A stretch of DNA of 28,082 nt from Parapedobacter lycopersici_A (GTDB taxonomy: Bacteria > Bacteroidota > Bacteroidia > Sphingobacteriales > Sphingobacteriaceae): assembly GCF_040395035.1 (NCBI RefSeq), contig NZ_JBEBRB010000032.1, positions 1 to 28,082 on the forward strand, written 5' to 3'. The notes below the pieces were generated by a model. That model was given only the letters and a program-made list of their open reading frames with translations, did no database searches and was not told the origin of the DNA. The stretch's first letter is position 1. Each line of letters opens with the position of its first letter. Below are positions 16,598 to 24,462 of the stretch, in pieces. Made by a program: the position numbers and the translations under genes.

Positions 16598-16605
16598 CGA
16601 ATATA
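16598..16605 (-). promoter_or_regulatory. -7 element for the deacetylase gene
   Basis: TATATTCG on the minus strand matches TAnnTTCG and ends 10 nt before the ATG at 16587. The nearest TTG (16633-16635) is 27 nt upstream, further than usual. Confidence 0.4.
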
Positions 16606-16644
16606 AGGCTTAGGACAGAAATCGCCGGAAAACAAATCAGTTAA

Positions 16645-18018
16645 ATGAAAAAACAAACCCGTTTTAATTGCCTGATCACCATAGCCGTGTTGGGCGGCAG
16701 CATATGGTCTGCCACAGCGCAGGAACAACTCTCCATCCGGGACGCCATCCAGCGGGCCGTAGAAAATAACCTTCAGGTAAAACAAGCTGAATTTCAATAT
16801 GCATTAGCGGATCAGGACCTGAAACAATCAAAAATGAACTTTTATCCAACCGTGAATGCCATGATATCGGGAAGCAAAAACTGGGGATTGTTTTTTAACT
16901 CCGATGTAGGCCAGCTGACCACGGAGTCGGCCAATAATGTAAACGGCGGGCTGAATGCCAATGTGAATCTTTTTCAGGGATTCATGCGTGTACGCCAGGT
17001 AGCGGCCAATCGCCACCAGCTCATGGCTGATGCCAGTAACATTGATAAGACTAAAAATGATCTTACGCTGGCGGTGGCTACGAAATACCTCGAGTGCCTG
17101 ACAAACCTGGATCTGCTCACAGCCAGCGAGCAGCAGCTCAGCCTTTCCGAAGAGCAATTAACGGTGGCCGAAGCTAACTTTGAAGTAGGAAACAATACGT
17201 TGGCCGATTTGTCGCAGGCAAAAAGTCAGGTGGCCACGGATGAGCTCAATGTTACAACGGCCCAGAATGCATATGACCTTGCGATACTTGACTTAAAACA
17301 ATTGATGGAAGTTAATCCCGCAGTGGATATCCAACTGATAAAACCTAACATCGCCGAATTTGAAAATACGGAGAATGTTTATAGCGCGGCGCAGGTTTAT
17401 GAAGAAGCGGCTTCGATTTACCCGGATGTACGGATGGCCAGGGAGCAGACTCAGGTGGCCGAAAGAAATATTGCTATCGCGAAGAGTGCTTATTATCCTA
17501 CGGTCAGTCTTGGAGGGAATCTGGGTACGAATTATTCCTCCGCCATCCCGGATCTTGAGATCAACTCGCCGGTAATGCGGTTTGGCAAGCAGTTGCAAAG
17601 AAACTTCGCGCAGTCGGTAGGAGTTACGATTAATATACCGATATTCAATAATCTGCAAACGAAAATTAATGTAAACCGTGCGAGGATCAGTTACCAGAAT
17701 GCACTCGTTAACGAACAGTTGACCAATAATAACCTGAGTAAGATCATCAATCAGGCGGTATTGGATCTCCGTTCGGCCGAAAAGCGGCTCTATTCCACGG
17801 AAACGGCTTTTACATCGGCAAAAGATGCATTCGAGGTAATTGAACAACGCTTTGAGGTAGGGCTGGCCAATTCCATTGAATTGTTTACCGCCCAAACAAA
17901 TAGGAACAAGGCGGAGTTTGATTATATCCAGGCGCGATACGACCTCATTTTCAGGAGCAAGGTGATTGATTTTTATCTCGGCAAAACCATTGCATTCGGA
18001 ACGGAACAGGAAAACTAA
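16645..18018 (+). CDS. TolC family outer-membrane efflux protein
   Basis: 457-residue outer-membrane channel of the TolC family, forming the exit duct of a tripartite efflux or secretion system. It has a signal peptide (about 1-25, ending ATAQ) and two repeats of the outer-membrane efflux fold. The first begins LSIRDAIQRAVENNLQVKQA and continues through long heptad-rich helices (LAVATKYLECLTNLDLLTASEQQL). The second begins near residue 240 with VYEEAASIYPDVRMAREQ. The adaptor gene follows after 18 nt. The closest functional relatives in Bacteroidota accompany MacB-type ABC exporters, but no inner-membrane pump is present here. It diverges from the deacetylase gene with 57 nt between starts, and I see no clear promoter. 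Confidence 0.9.
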   Translation: MKKQTRFNCLITIAVLGGSIWSATAQEQLSIRDAIQRAVENNLQVKQAEFQYALADQDLKQSKMNFYPTVNAMISGSKNWGLFFNSDVGQLTTESANNVNGGLNANVNLFQGFMRVRQVAANRHQLMADASNIDKTKNDLTLAVATKYLECLTNLDLLTASEQQLSLSEEQLTVAEANFEVGNNTLADLSQAKSQVATDELNVTTAQNAYDLAILDLKQLMEVNPAVDIQLIKPNIAEFENTENVYSAAQVYEEAASIYPDVRMAREQTQVAERNIAIAKSAYYPTVSLGGNLGTNYSSAIPDLEINSPVMRFGKQLQRNFAQSVGVTINIPIFNNLQTKINVNRARISYQNALVNEQLTNNNLSKIINQAVLDLRSAEKRLYSTETAFTSAKDAFEVIEQRFEVGLANSIELFTAQTNRNKAEFDYIQARYDLIFRSKVIDFYLGKTIAFGTEQEN

Positions 18019-18036
18019 CAACCCAAATTTATACTA

Positions 18037-19380
18037 ATGGCAAAAAAGAAAAATACCCTTAAATATGTGCTCATCGGGGCAGTTATTTTATTGATTCTGG
18101 TCGTCGTCGCCAATAAGGCGGGTTGGATAGGCCAGGGGGATGTTATCAAGGTGGCCACCGATAAGGTAGAGAAAAGGACGGTAAACGAACAAGTGTCAGC
18201 CAGCGGAAAGGTCCATCCGGAGGTAGAAGTGAAGCTCAGTTCCGAAGTTTCCGGTGAAATTGTGGAATTGAATGTAAAGGAGGGTGACGTTGTGACCAAA
18301 GGACAAATCCTGTGCCGCATACGGCCGGATATTCTGCAATCGGGATATGAGCGGGCCGTAGCGTCGTTAAATGCCCAACGGGCCAGCCTGTCAGTTGCGG
18401 AGCAACAACTTAAGCAACAGGAAGCCAATTTTGCCAATGTAGAGGCTACGTTTAAGCGAAATCGGGAACTTTATGATAAAAAGGTGGTCTCCGCCGCGGA
18501 ATTTGACCAAGTACGGGCCGATTATGAAAGCGCAAGGGCAAACCTAGAAGCGCAGCGGCAAAATGTATTGGCTACAAAATACGGTGTTGACCAGTCGCAG
18601 GCATCTGTGCAGGAGGCAGGCGATAACCTGGCGCGTACTACGATTTATGCACCAACTGATGGTGTGGTTTCATTGCTCCAGGTGGAACTCGGCGAACGTG
18701 TGGTAGGTACGGCGCAGATGGCAGGTACGGAGATCATGCGGATTGCCGATATGAATGCTATGGAGGTAGTTGTTGAAGTCAACGAAAATGATATTAACCG
18801 GGTATCGTTGAACAACGAGGCAACGATTGAAGTGGACGCTTTCCAAAACCGGAAGTTCAAAGGTCGGGTTACGGAAATAGCCAGTTCATCAACCACCGCA
18901 GCCGCTGCAACAGCAACCGAGGCGGGCACTGATCAGGTAACCAATTTTAACGTGAAAGTCCGCATACTGCCCGAATCGTATGAAGATCTGATTAAGGAAG
19001 ACCAAGCTAATCCATCACCATTCCGGCCGGGGCTTTCGGCCACGGTAGATATCCATACCCGTCAGGATACGGGTTTAGCGGTATCCATACAGTCCGTCAC
19101 GCTGCGCGAAGCCCAGGATACCACCGCAACTGCCGCGAAACCAACCGGCACCTCCGCAAACGGTAATGCTAAAATGAAGGAATATGTGTTCGTATATGAT
19201 AATGCGGGGAAAGTGCGCCAAACAGAAGTGACGACCGGTATTCAGGATGATACCTATATCCGTATTCTTTCCGGCCTTTCGGAGGGGGATGAAGTGGTGT
19301 CACGGCCGTTCAATGCCATTAGCAAGACATTGAAAGACGGTAGCCGCGTGGAAAAAGTTGATAAAAACAGCCTGCTGTAG
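18037..19380 (+). CDS. Periplasmic adaptor (membrane-fusion) subunit of an efflux system
   Basis: 447-residue HlyD/MacA-type adaptor that bridges an inner-membrane pump to TolC. One N-terminal membrane anchor (about 9-27, YVLIGAVILLILVVVANKA), a first lipoyl half (SSEVSGEIVELNVKEGDVVTKGQ), a long coiled-coil hairpin (about 100-190, rich in Ala, Gln and Glu), the second lipoyl half (APTDGVVSLLQVELGERV), then a beta-barrel domain and a membrane-proximal domain. The barrel contains a low-complexity Ser/Thr/Ala stretch near 286-300, a likely flexible loop seen in similar Bacteroidota adaptors. No ABC or RND pump gene follows; a terminator overlaps the stop codon, so the pump must be encoded elsewhere. 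Confidence 0.9.
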   Translation: MAKKKNTLKYVLIGAVILLILVVVANKAGWIGQGDVIKVATDKVEKRTVNEQVSASGKVHPEVEVKLSSEVSGEIVELNVKEGDVVTKGQILCRIRPDILQSGYERAVASLNAQRASLSVAEQQLKQQEANFANVEATFKRNRELYDKKVVSAAEFDQVRADYESARANLEAQRQNVLATKYGVDQSQASVQEAGDNLARTTIYAPTDGVVSLLQVELGERVVGTAQMAGTEIMRIADMNAMEVVVEVNENDINRVSLNNEATIEVDAFQNRKFKGRVTEIASSSTTAAAATATEAGTDQVTNFNVKVRILPESYEDLIKEDQANPSPFRPGLSATVDIHTRQDTGLAVSIQSVTLREAQDTTATAAKPTGTSANGNAKMKEYVFVYDNAGKVRQTEVTTGIQDDTYIRILSGLSEGDEVVSRPFNAISKTLKDGSRVEKVDKNSLL

Positions 19381-19391
19381 CGGGCTGTTTT
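19364..19391 (+). terminator. Intrinsic terminator overlapping the adaptor stop codon
   Basis: AAAACAGCC (19364-19372) pairs with GGCTGTTTT (19383-19391), with an internal GC/GC pair, and a T/A-rich tract follows. The stop codon at 19378-19380 lies in the loop. It ends the TolC-adaptor operon. Confidence 0.65.
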
Positions 19392-19407
19392 AAAATTTCA
19401 TTTTGGT

Positions 19408-19439
19408 TTGGACTGATTATAAATAATTCCGTATCTTCG
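19408..19439 (+). promoter_or_regulatory. Promoter of the small CX4C protein gene
   Basis: TTG at 19408-19410 (within TTTG), a 21-nt spacer, and TATCTTCG at 19432-19439. It matches the Bacteroidota consensus, with a predicted leader of about 15 nt. Confidence 0.55.
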
Positions 19440-19459
19440 CAGGCGATCAACAAGAATTG

Positions 19460-19846
19460 ATGATGATTTGCCCACTGGCTCATTTTGAGGAAGTCTATAA
19501 AACAGATCACGGAGCAGTATACCAATGCAGCAGGCAGAATTGCTATTGGCTTGATTTTGCTGGCGGCACAACTGCATTTAAGGTGAGTGACTTTTTCAGT
19601 TTCAAGAAGAAAGTCGATGCGGTGGACATCTCTGCCATGGTCATCGATTCGTCACGTACAGCTGATTTCACGATCATCATGCCTTTCCGCACCCCGCGTT
19701 GTTTCGTGCTGGATATTAATGCCGTGCTGAATTTGCGGGAACTGCTGGCAGGGGCGAAGTTTATGATCGAATTAAACAGTGTAATCAATGAATGCCTGCA
19801 CGCAACCCCAGGCCATGCATTCCGGCCGCAGATTACCGATCATTGA
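19460..19846 (+). CDS. Small conserved-looking protein, possibly DUF6686
   Basis: 128-residue soluble protein without signal peptide or membrane segment. Near the N-terminus it has a possible metal- or redox-active pair, C23 and C28, in YQCSRQNCYWLDF, followed by an alternating strand-helix pattern and a Leu-rich stretch (VLDINAVLNLRELL). The overall plan, a short strand, a cysteine pair, then LxF and a helical tail, recalls the small Bacteroidota family DUF6686, but I recognise this only loosely. Tandem ATGs at 19460 and 19463 are both possible starts, and a TTG at 19457 also precedes them in frame. A good promoter just upstream and the ferritin gene 132 nt downstream make it a real gene. 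A link to iron is a guess from position only. Confidence 0.7.
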   Translation: MMICPLAHFEEVYKTDHGAVYQCSRQNCYWLDFAGGTTAFKVSDFFSFKKKVDAVDISAMVIDSSRTADFTIIMPFRTPRCFVLDINAVLNLRELLAGAKFMIELNSVINECLHATPGHAFRPQITDH

Positions 19847-19916
19847 CGGTATTTCCTGATAATTTAGACTGAATTTGTATTGCTTTTGTTTTGAATGGTT
19901 TACCCTTTCGTTTTCG

Positions 19917-19924
19917 TATATTTG
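19917..19924 (+). promoter_or_regulatory. -7 element for ferritin
   Basis: TATATTTG is a full TAnnTTTG match. The best -33 candidate is TTG at 19891-19893, 23 nt away. Transcription from about 19931 gives a 48-nt leader with a weak CATGG/CCATG hairpin (19937-19954) and AAAGGA ahead of the ATG at 19979. Confidence 0.5.
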
Positions 19925-19978
19925 TATTACTGAAAACATGGCGTCATAACCATGATCAACTTTAAAAGGACAAGTACT

Positions 19979-20503
19979 ATGAAAGATTTATTGCGTTTGA
20001 AGACTTCATTAAATGAAGAAATCGAAAAGATATTAAATGAACAGATTAAAGTAGAGGCACACTCTTCATCCATTTACCTGGCGATGTCGTCTTGGTGTGA
20101 TGATCAGGGATACGATTTCAGTGCTGATTTCTTCGCCAAACAATCGGAAGAAGAGCGTACGCACATGCTGAAGCTTTTTAACTACGTAAATGACCGGGGT
20201 GGTCGTGCAATTTCTCCCGAAATAGTCAATATTCCTGCAGACTTCGAATCGTTCCGCGGTGTCTTTGAACAGATGCTTGAGCAGGAGATGTATGTGACTC
20301 AGCAGTTTAATAATATTGCTGATAAATGTATGAAAGTAAAGGACTTTGTGACATTCCAATTTATCCAATGGTTTTTGGAGGAGCAGATTGAGGAAGAATA
20401 CGTGGCGCGCCGGATTCTGGAAATGTTCGATGTGATCGGAGAGGAAGGCACGGGTCGCTGGGAAATTGATAAACACATTCCGAAAGTAAGCTACGAAGGT
20501 TAG
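19979..20503 (+). CDS. ftnA: Non-haem ferritin
   Basis: 174-residue iron-storage protein that oxidises Fe(II) and stores the mineral inside a 24-subunit shell. All ferroxidase ligands line up with E. coli FtnA at a constant offset of nine: E26, Y33, E59, H62 (the EERTH motif), E103, Q136 and E139. The start at 19979 is chosen because AAAGGA precedes it and the family sequence begins there; an in-frame ATG at 19952 would add nine residues (MINFKRTST) and lies in the leader hairpin. It is a single-gene unit with its own promoter and a strong terminator. No Fur-like box is obvious, so its regulation cannot be judged. Confidence 0.95.
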   Translation: MKDLLRLKTSLNEEIEKILNEQIKVEAHSSSIYLAMSSWCDDQGYDFSADFFAKQSEEERTHMLKLFNYVNDRGGRAISPEIVNIPADFESFRGVFEQMLEQEMYVTQQFNNIADKCMKVKDFVTFQFIQWFLEEQIEEEYVARRILEMFDVIGEEGTGRWEIDKHIPKVSYEG

Positions 20504-20526
20504 TAACCGTGTGACATGCCATACAG

Positions 20527-20566
20527 ATCGGGCTGCCTCTTTTCCGGAGGCAGCCCGATTTTTTTT
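20527..20566 (+). terminator. Strong intrinsic terminator after ferritin
   Basis: A 13-bp perfect GC-rich stem (20527-20539 with 20547-20559) with a 7-nt loop and then a T-run to 20566. Confidence 0.93.
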
Positions 20567-20637
20567 GCAGACATACGGATTATATCTTATCTTTCGTTCT
20601 CTATAAACAGGAGCAGGTTTATTCAGCTTACTCGCAT

Positions 20638-20645
20638 TATATTTG
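20638..20645 (+). promoter_or_regulatory. -7 element upstream of the TTG-started receptor gene
   Basis: TATATTTG is a full consensus match. No TTG lies at the expected -33 position. The predicted start near 20652 leaves about 28 nt before the TTG at 20680, which suits that start codon. Confidence 0.45.
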
Positions 20646-20679
20646 ATACAGATATACCATATTATTTTACTGAAGACAG

Positions 20680-23403
20680 TTGCCACCGATAGCTATACAT
20701 AGGCTCCTTTTCTTTGCGTTTCTTTTTATGTCGGTACACGCCCTGGGGCAATCCCGGCAAAAAGAAATCACGGGTGTCGTAATCGATACTTCGGGAGCGC
20801 CGTTGCAGGGTGTGAATGTCCGGCTTTCCACAATTTTGGACACAATGCTGGTTACAACTGCCCAAAATGGGTCGTTCGCATTTACTGGTGTTATCGGTCC
20901 CGATTTCCGTCTGACGTTCAGTATGATCGGTTACCAGATCCTCGATAAGGTTTATCAGTCTGAGCTTCCCGTGGCTTCTATCCGGTTACTTCCGACGGTG
21001 TTACGCCCGCAACAGACACTGTTACGAGAGGTCGTGATAAACCATGTGCGGCCGATAGTGTTTATGGGCGATACCATCCAATATAACCTGGATGCGTATA
21101 ACATCCGGAAGAACTCATTGCTGGAAGAAGCGCTGAAATTACTGCCCGGCATACAGGTAAGCCGCGACGGTACGGTTCTGGCTCAGGGAAAACAGATCAG
21201 CCGGGTACAAGTGGACAGTAAGAATTTCTTTGGTGGAGAAGTGTTGACTGCCACAAGGAACCTACCCGCTGAATTTATCCAATCGATACAGGTTGTTGAT
21301 TATTATGGCGACATGGCGAGTAAAACAGGTATCCGAGATTCGCCACCGGAGAAGATACTTAACATCGTGTTGAAAGAAGATAAGAAACGTATTCTCTTCG
21401 GCCAGGTAACCGGAGGCGGGGGGACAAGCGACCGATATATCGGCAGTATGGGTATCAATAATTTTAATGACGGACAAGAATTTTCCATGGTGGGTTCGTT
21501 TAACAATACAAACACCAGTCTGTTTAGTTATGGTGCACCAAGTGGTGCCGGTAGCAGGGAACGGGGCAGCACCGATTTAACCGGCATGATGGATCCCGTA
21601 GACGGTGTAAATACGACCAATTCACTTGGACTGACCTATTCCGACGAGGTGGTGGATAATGTAAATATATACGGAAAATATACGTTTACCAATCGGAAAA
21701 ATAACACCATTGGTAACTCGCAGTTGCGAAGTATGTACGATTTCCGACCCATCATTAATCAGGAAAGCCGGGAAGTAAATTCAGATAATATGCATCACCT
21801 GATGACTTGGGATGTAGAGGCTCAGCTGGATGCTAAAAACTACCTTAAGGTAAGCCCGAATATCTCATTCAATTCTTCCCGGATGAACAACCAGAGTGTA
21901 AATACGATTCAGAATAAAAGCATCGCCAATGAGCAAACCTATCGAACTTATGAGGCGAATGAAAATGCCTCATCCCCGAATTTTGATGTTGATATTCTAT
22001 ATTCACGCCTTTTTAATAAGCCGGGTCGGAAATTCGTATTGAATATGCTGGGGAGGTATGCCAAGCAGGATAAACTGGATAGTATTAATGATTATTTCCA
22101 GAGTGTTGACATTTATACCGGCTTACCTAATGAAGGAGGAGTAAATGCATTGGAACAAAATGTAAGAAGTAATAGCCGGAACCAGATTGGCCGGCTACGT
22201 GCTGCATACATTGAACCCATTGATAAAAACAGCATTCTGGAAATCAATTACGAATATAATTATACGAATATTGATAACCGGCGAAGCGTGTGGGATCGGT
22301 CGGAACAGGTGCCTGTCGACTCGTTGAGTGTGGACTATGCTTACTTTTTTGAAAGCAACCGTATTGGCCTGAATTACCAAATGGACAAAAGTGAACGGTT
22401 CAGGTATACGCTTGGTTTTGCAGTACAGCCGTTGTTATTAAGCGGTCATACACTCAGTAGGGAAATAGTCACGCGGCACCGGAACGTTAACATGATACCG
22501 AGCGCTGGCTTCCGTTATCGCATTAATGACGAAAGTGAATGGTCTATTGATTATCTCGGGACCAATAACCAGCCGAATTTTTCGCAGATACAACCGGTGC
22601 AGGACCTGACCAACTCTCAGAACATCATTATGGGTAACGCTGAGCTCAAGGCTGAATTTGTGAATCGGATTACGACACGGTATCGGCGCACCAGAATAGG
22701 CATGAACCGCTTTTTTGAAGCGCAGTTATCCGTAAATCAGGTCCAGAACAAAATTGTGACCATCCGCGAAAGCCTTCCAAACAGTACGGTGCAGCGTACC
22801 AGTTTCCGCAATACTAATGGTTATTTTGATGTCCGGGGCTATTACATGTATAGTACGCCGGTGTTCAATGAAAACGTCCAGCTTAACCTCAATGGCATGG
22901 CCGACTATGTCAATAACATCTCATATATAGACACGGCACGCTATTTTGGACGTAATTTTATCTATTCCCAGGCAGCGCAGCTCCGCTTTTCAGTAGCCGA
23001 TGTCATTGAAACGGAGCTGAACAGCAGCTATACATTCAACCGTACCCGCTATTCTTTACTGTCAACCGAAGGGATTAGCGCGAACTCATTCTTATTCGGG
23101 TTGGCGGCAAAAGGATATCTTTCCGACAATTGGGCCTTCGGTTTTGATATGTCGCACCGGCTTAATACCGGATATTTTGTCAATGCAAATCCTACATTGC
23201 TGAACGCCTACATTGAATGTACGTTCCTGAAGAATAATATGGCGCTACTTCGCCTGCAGGGATTCGACCTGTTTAATGAAAACACCGGTGTTACCCGGGA
23301 GGTGCTGGGCAACGATGTGCTGGATGTCCGTAATAATCGGCTTGCCCGGTATTTTATGCTGTCGCTGAATATCCGTCTGCAAAAATATCCGTCAAAAACG
23401 TGA
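20680..23403 (+). CDS. TonB-receptor-like outer-membrane beta-barrel protein (TTG start)
   Basis: 907-residue outer-membrane protein with a signal peptide (about 1-24, RLLFFAFLFMSVHALGQS), a carboxypeptidase-regulatory-like domain (about 29-85, ITGVVIDTSGAPLQGVNVRL), a plug-like region (about 131-235, with LLEEALKLLPGIQV and NLPAEFIQSIQVVDYYGD) and a long barrel rich in Asn, Tyr and Arg. The C-terminus ends RLQKYPSKT rather than in an aromatic residue. This type is usually annotated as outer-membrane beta-barrel protein or TonB-dependent receptor; the ligand is unknown. The only start that keeps the signal peptide is the TTG at 20680: a stop lies in frame at 20671, and the next ATG (20728) falls inside the hydrophobic core. 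The stop codon overlaps the ATG of the quinone oxidoreductase gene. Confidence 0.85.
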   Translation: MPPIAIHRLLFFAFLFMSVHALGQSRQKEITGVVIDTSGAPLQGVNVRLSTILDTMLVTTAQNGSFAFTGVIGPDFRLTFSMIGYQILDKVYQSELPVASIRLLPTVLRPQQTLLREVVINHVRPIVFMGDTIQYNLDAYNIRKNSLLEEALKLLPGIQVSRDGTVLAQGKQISRVQVDSKNFFGGEVLTATRNLPAEFIQSIQVVDYYGDMASKTGIRDSPPEKILNIVLKEDKKRILFGQVTGGGGTSDRYIGSMGINNFNDGQEFSMVGSFNNTNTSLFSYGAPSGAGSRERGSTDLTGMMDPVDGVNTTNSLGLTYSDEVVDNVNIYGKYTFTNRKNNTIGNSQLRSMYDFRPIINQESREVNSDNMHHLMTWDVEAQLDAKNYLKVSPNISFNSSRMNNQSVNTIQNKSIANEQTYRTYEANENASSPNFDVDILYSRLFNKPGRKFVLNMLGRYAKQDKLDSINDYFQSVDIYTGLPNEGGVNALEQNVRSNSRNQIGRLRAAYIEPIDKNSILEINYEYNYTNIDNRRSVWDRSEQVPVDSLSVDYAYFFESNRIGLNYQMDKSERFRYTLGFAVQPLLLSGHTLSREIVTRHRNVNMIPSAGFRYRINDESEWSIDYLGTNNQPNFSQIQPVQDLTNSQNIIMGNAELKAEFVNRITTRYRRTRIGMNRFFEAQLSVNQVQNKIVTIRESLPNSTVQRTSFRNTNGYFDVRGYYMYSTPVFNENVQLNLNGMADYVNNISYIDTARYFGRNFIYSQAAQLRFSVADVIETELNSSYTFNRTRYSLLSTEGISANSFLFGLAAKGYLSDNWAFGFDMSHRLNTGYFVNANPTLLNAYIECTFLKNNMALLRLQGFDLFNENTGVTREVLGNDVLDVRNNRLARYFMLSLNIRLQKYPSKT

Positions 23404-24371
23404 TGAAAGCTATCGTAATCCGGTCGCCCGGAGGGCCCGATCAACTAACGCTGCAGGAGCGGCCTATTCCTCAGGTGACCGCCAACGAGGTATTGATTAA
23501 AGTACATGCGGCCGGGGTCAACCGCCCTGATATTTTTCAACGGCAGGGTAAGTATCCGGCACCGGAAGGGATTGTGCAGGATATTCCCGGATTGGAAGTG
23601 GCCGGAACAGTTGAAGATTGTGGCCGCACGGTTACGCGCTGGAAACCGGGTGACCGAGTTTGTGCACTGCTGCCGGGCGGCGGATATGCTGAATACGCCG
23701 TAGCTGATGAATCGCACTGCCTGCCTATTCCGGTGAATGTATCGTTTTTTGAAGCAGCTTGCCTCCCGGAAACGGTGTTAACTGTGTGGCACAATGTTTT
23801 CCAACGTGGCCGGTTAATAAGCGGCCAGTCATTTCTCGTACACGGTGGAAGCGGGGGGATCGGCACCACCGCTATTCAGCTGGCTTCCCTTGCAGGAGCA
23901 AAAGTGTATGCCACGGCAGGAACGGATAACAAATGCCGTTTTTGCGAAAAACTGGGTGCGGTGTCCTGCATCAATTACCACGACCGGGATTTTGCGACGG
24001 AACTGGAAGCCGGAACAATTGACGTATTGCTGGACAGTATCGGTACACCTTATTTTGATCGCAATATTGACTTGCTGGCTGAGGAGGGTCGGATCGTTTT
24101 TATTAATGCGATCGGTGGACGACAGGCTGTACTAAACATTGGCAAGTTAATGCAAAAACGCCTGACGTTGACGGGAAGCACGTTGCGTAATCGGGACAGC
24201 GCGTTTAAGGCGGAGTTATGTCGGGCCGTTGAATACCACGTATGGCCCTGGCTTAGTCAGGGACACTTCCGTCCGGTTATTTCCCGCATTTTTGCCCTCA
24301 CCCAGGCATCGCAAGCACACACGCTGATGGAGTCTGGGAACTTTATCGGTAAACTCGTATTGGAAACTTGA
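23403..24371 (+). CDS. Zinc-independent NAD(P)H quinone oxidoreductase (PIG3-like)
   Basis: 322-residue medium-chain dehydrogenase/reductase of the quinone oxidoreductase group, close to the PIG3/TIGR02824 type, which reduces quinones or activated alkenes with NADPH. The N-terminal GroES-like part contains the family signature VHAAGVNRPDIFQRQGKYP. The Rossmann loop is VHGGSGGIGTTAIQLA (from about residue 146). The catalytic and structural zinc cysteines of true alcohol dehydrogenases are absent. The ATG at 23403 overlaps the TGA of the preceding receptor gene by one base (TGATG), implying translational coupling; a GTG one codon upstream is also in frame. The pairing with an outer-membrane receptor has no obvious functional reason. 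Confidence 0.9.
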   Translation: MKAIVIRSPGGPDQLTLQERPIPQVTANEVLIKVHAAGVNRPDIFQRQGKYPAPEGIVQDIPGLEVAGTVEDCGRTVTRWKPGDRVCALLPGGGYAEYAVADESHCLPIPVNVSFFEAACLPETVLTVWHNVFQRGRLISGQSFLVHGGSGGIGTTAIQLASLAGAKVYATAGTDNKCRFCEKLGAVSCINYHDRDFATELEAGTIDVLLDSIGTPYFDRNIDLLAEEGRIVFINAIGGRQAVLNIGKLMQKRLTLTGSTLRNRDSAFKAELCRAVEYHVWPWLSQGHFRPVISRIFALTQASQAHTLMESGNFIGKLVLET

Positions 24372-24386
24372 TGTGTCGCGCGACTA

Positions 24387-24411
24387 GCTAAATACTTTTA
24401 GCGTTTTCATT
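24387..24411 (+). terminator. Weak hairpin after the quinone oxidoreductase gene
   Basis: GCTAAA (24387-24392) pairs with TTTAGC (24397-24402) around a TACT loop and is followed by GTTTTCATTTT. The stem is short and AT-rich, so termination would be inefficient. Confidence 0.3.
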
Positions 24412-24462
24412 TTCGCAATTTTTATGCATATTAGCTGCACAACTGATTAGCATGATCTCCCT

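Noticed and set aside
16588..16797. Longer N-terminus for the deacetylase
   Set aside because: It overlaps the first 150 bp of the tolC-like gene on the other strand and lacks NodB similarity. A -7 element precedes the shorter start.
19937..19954. Hairpin in the ferritin leader as an iron-responsive or riboswitch-like element
   Set aside because: The stem is only five base pairs with an eight-base loop and resembles no known element.
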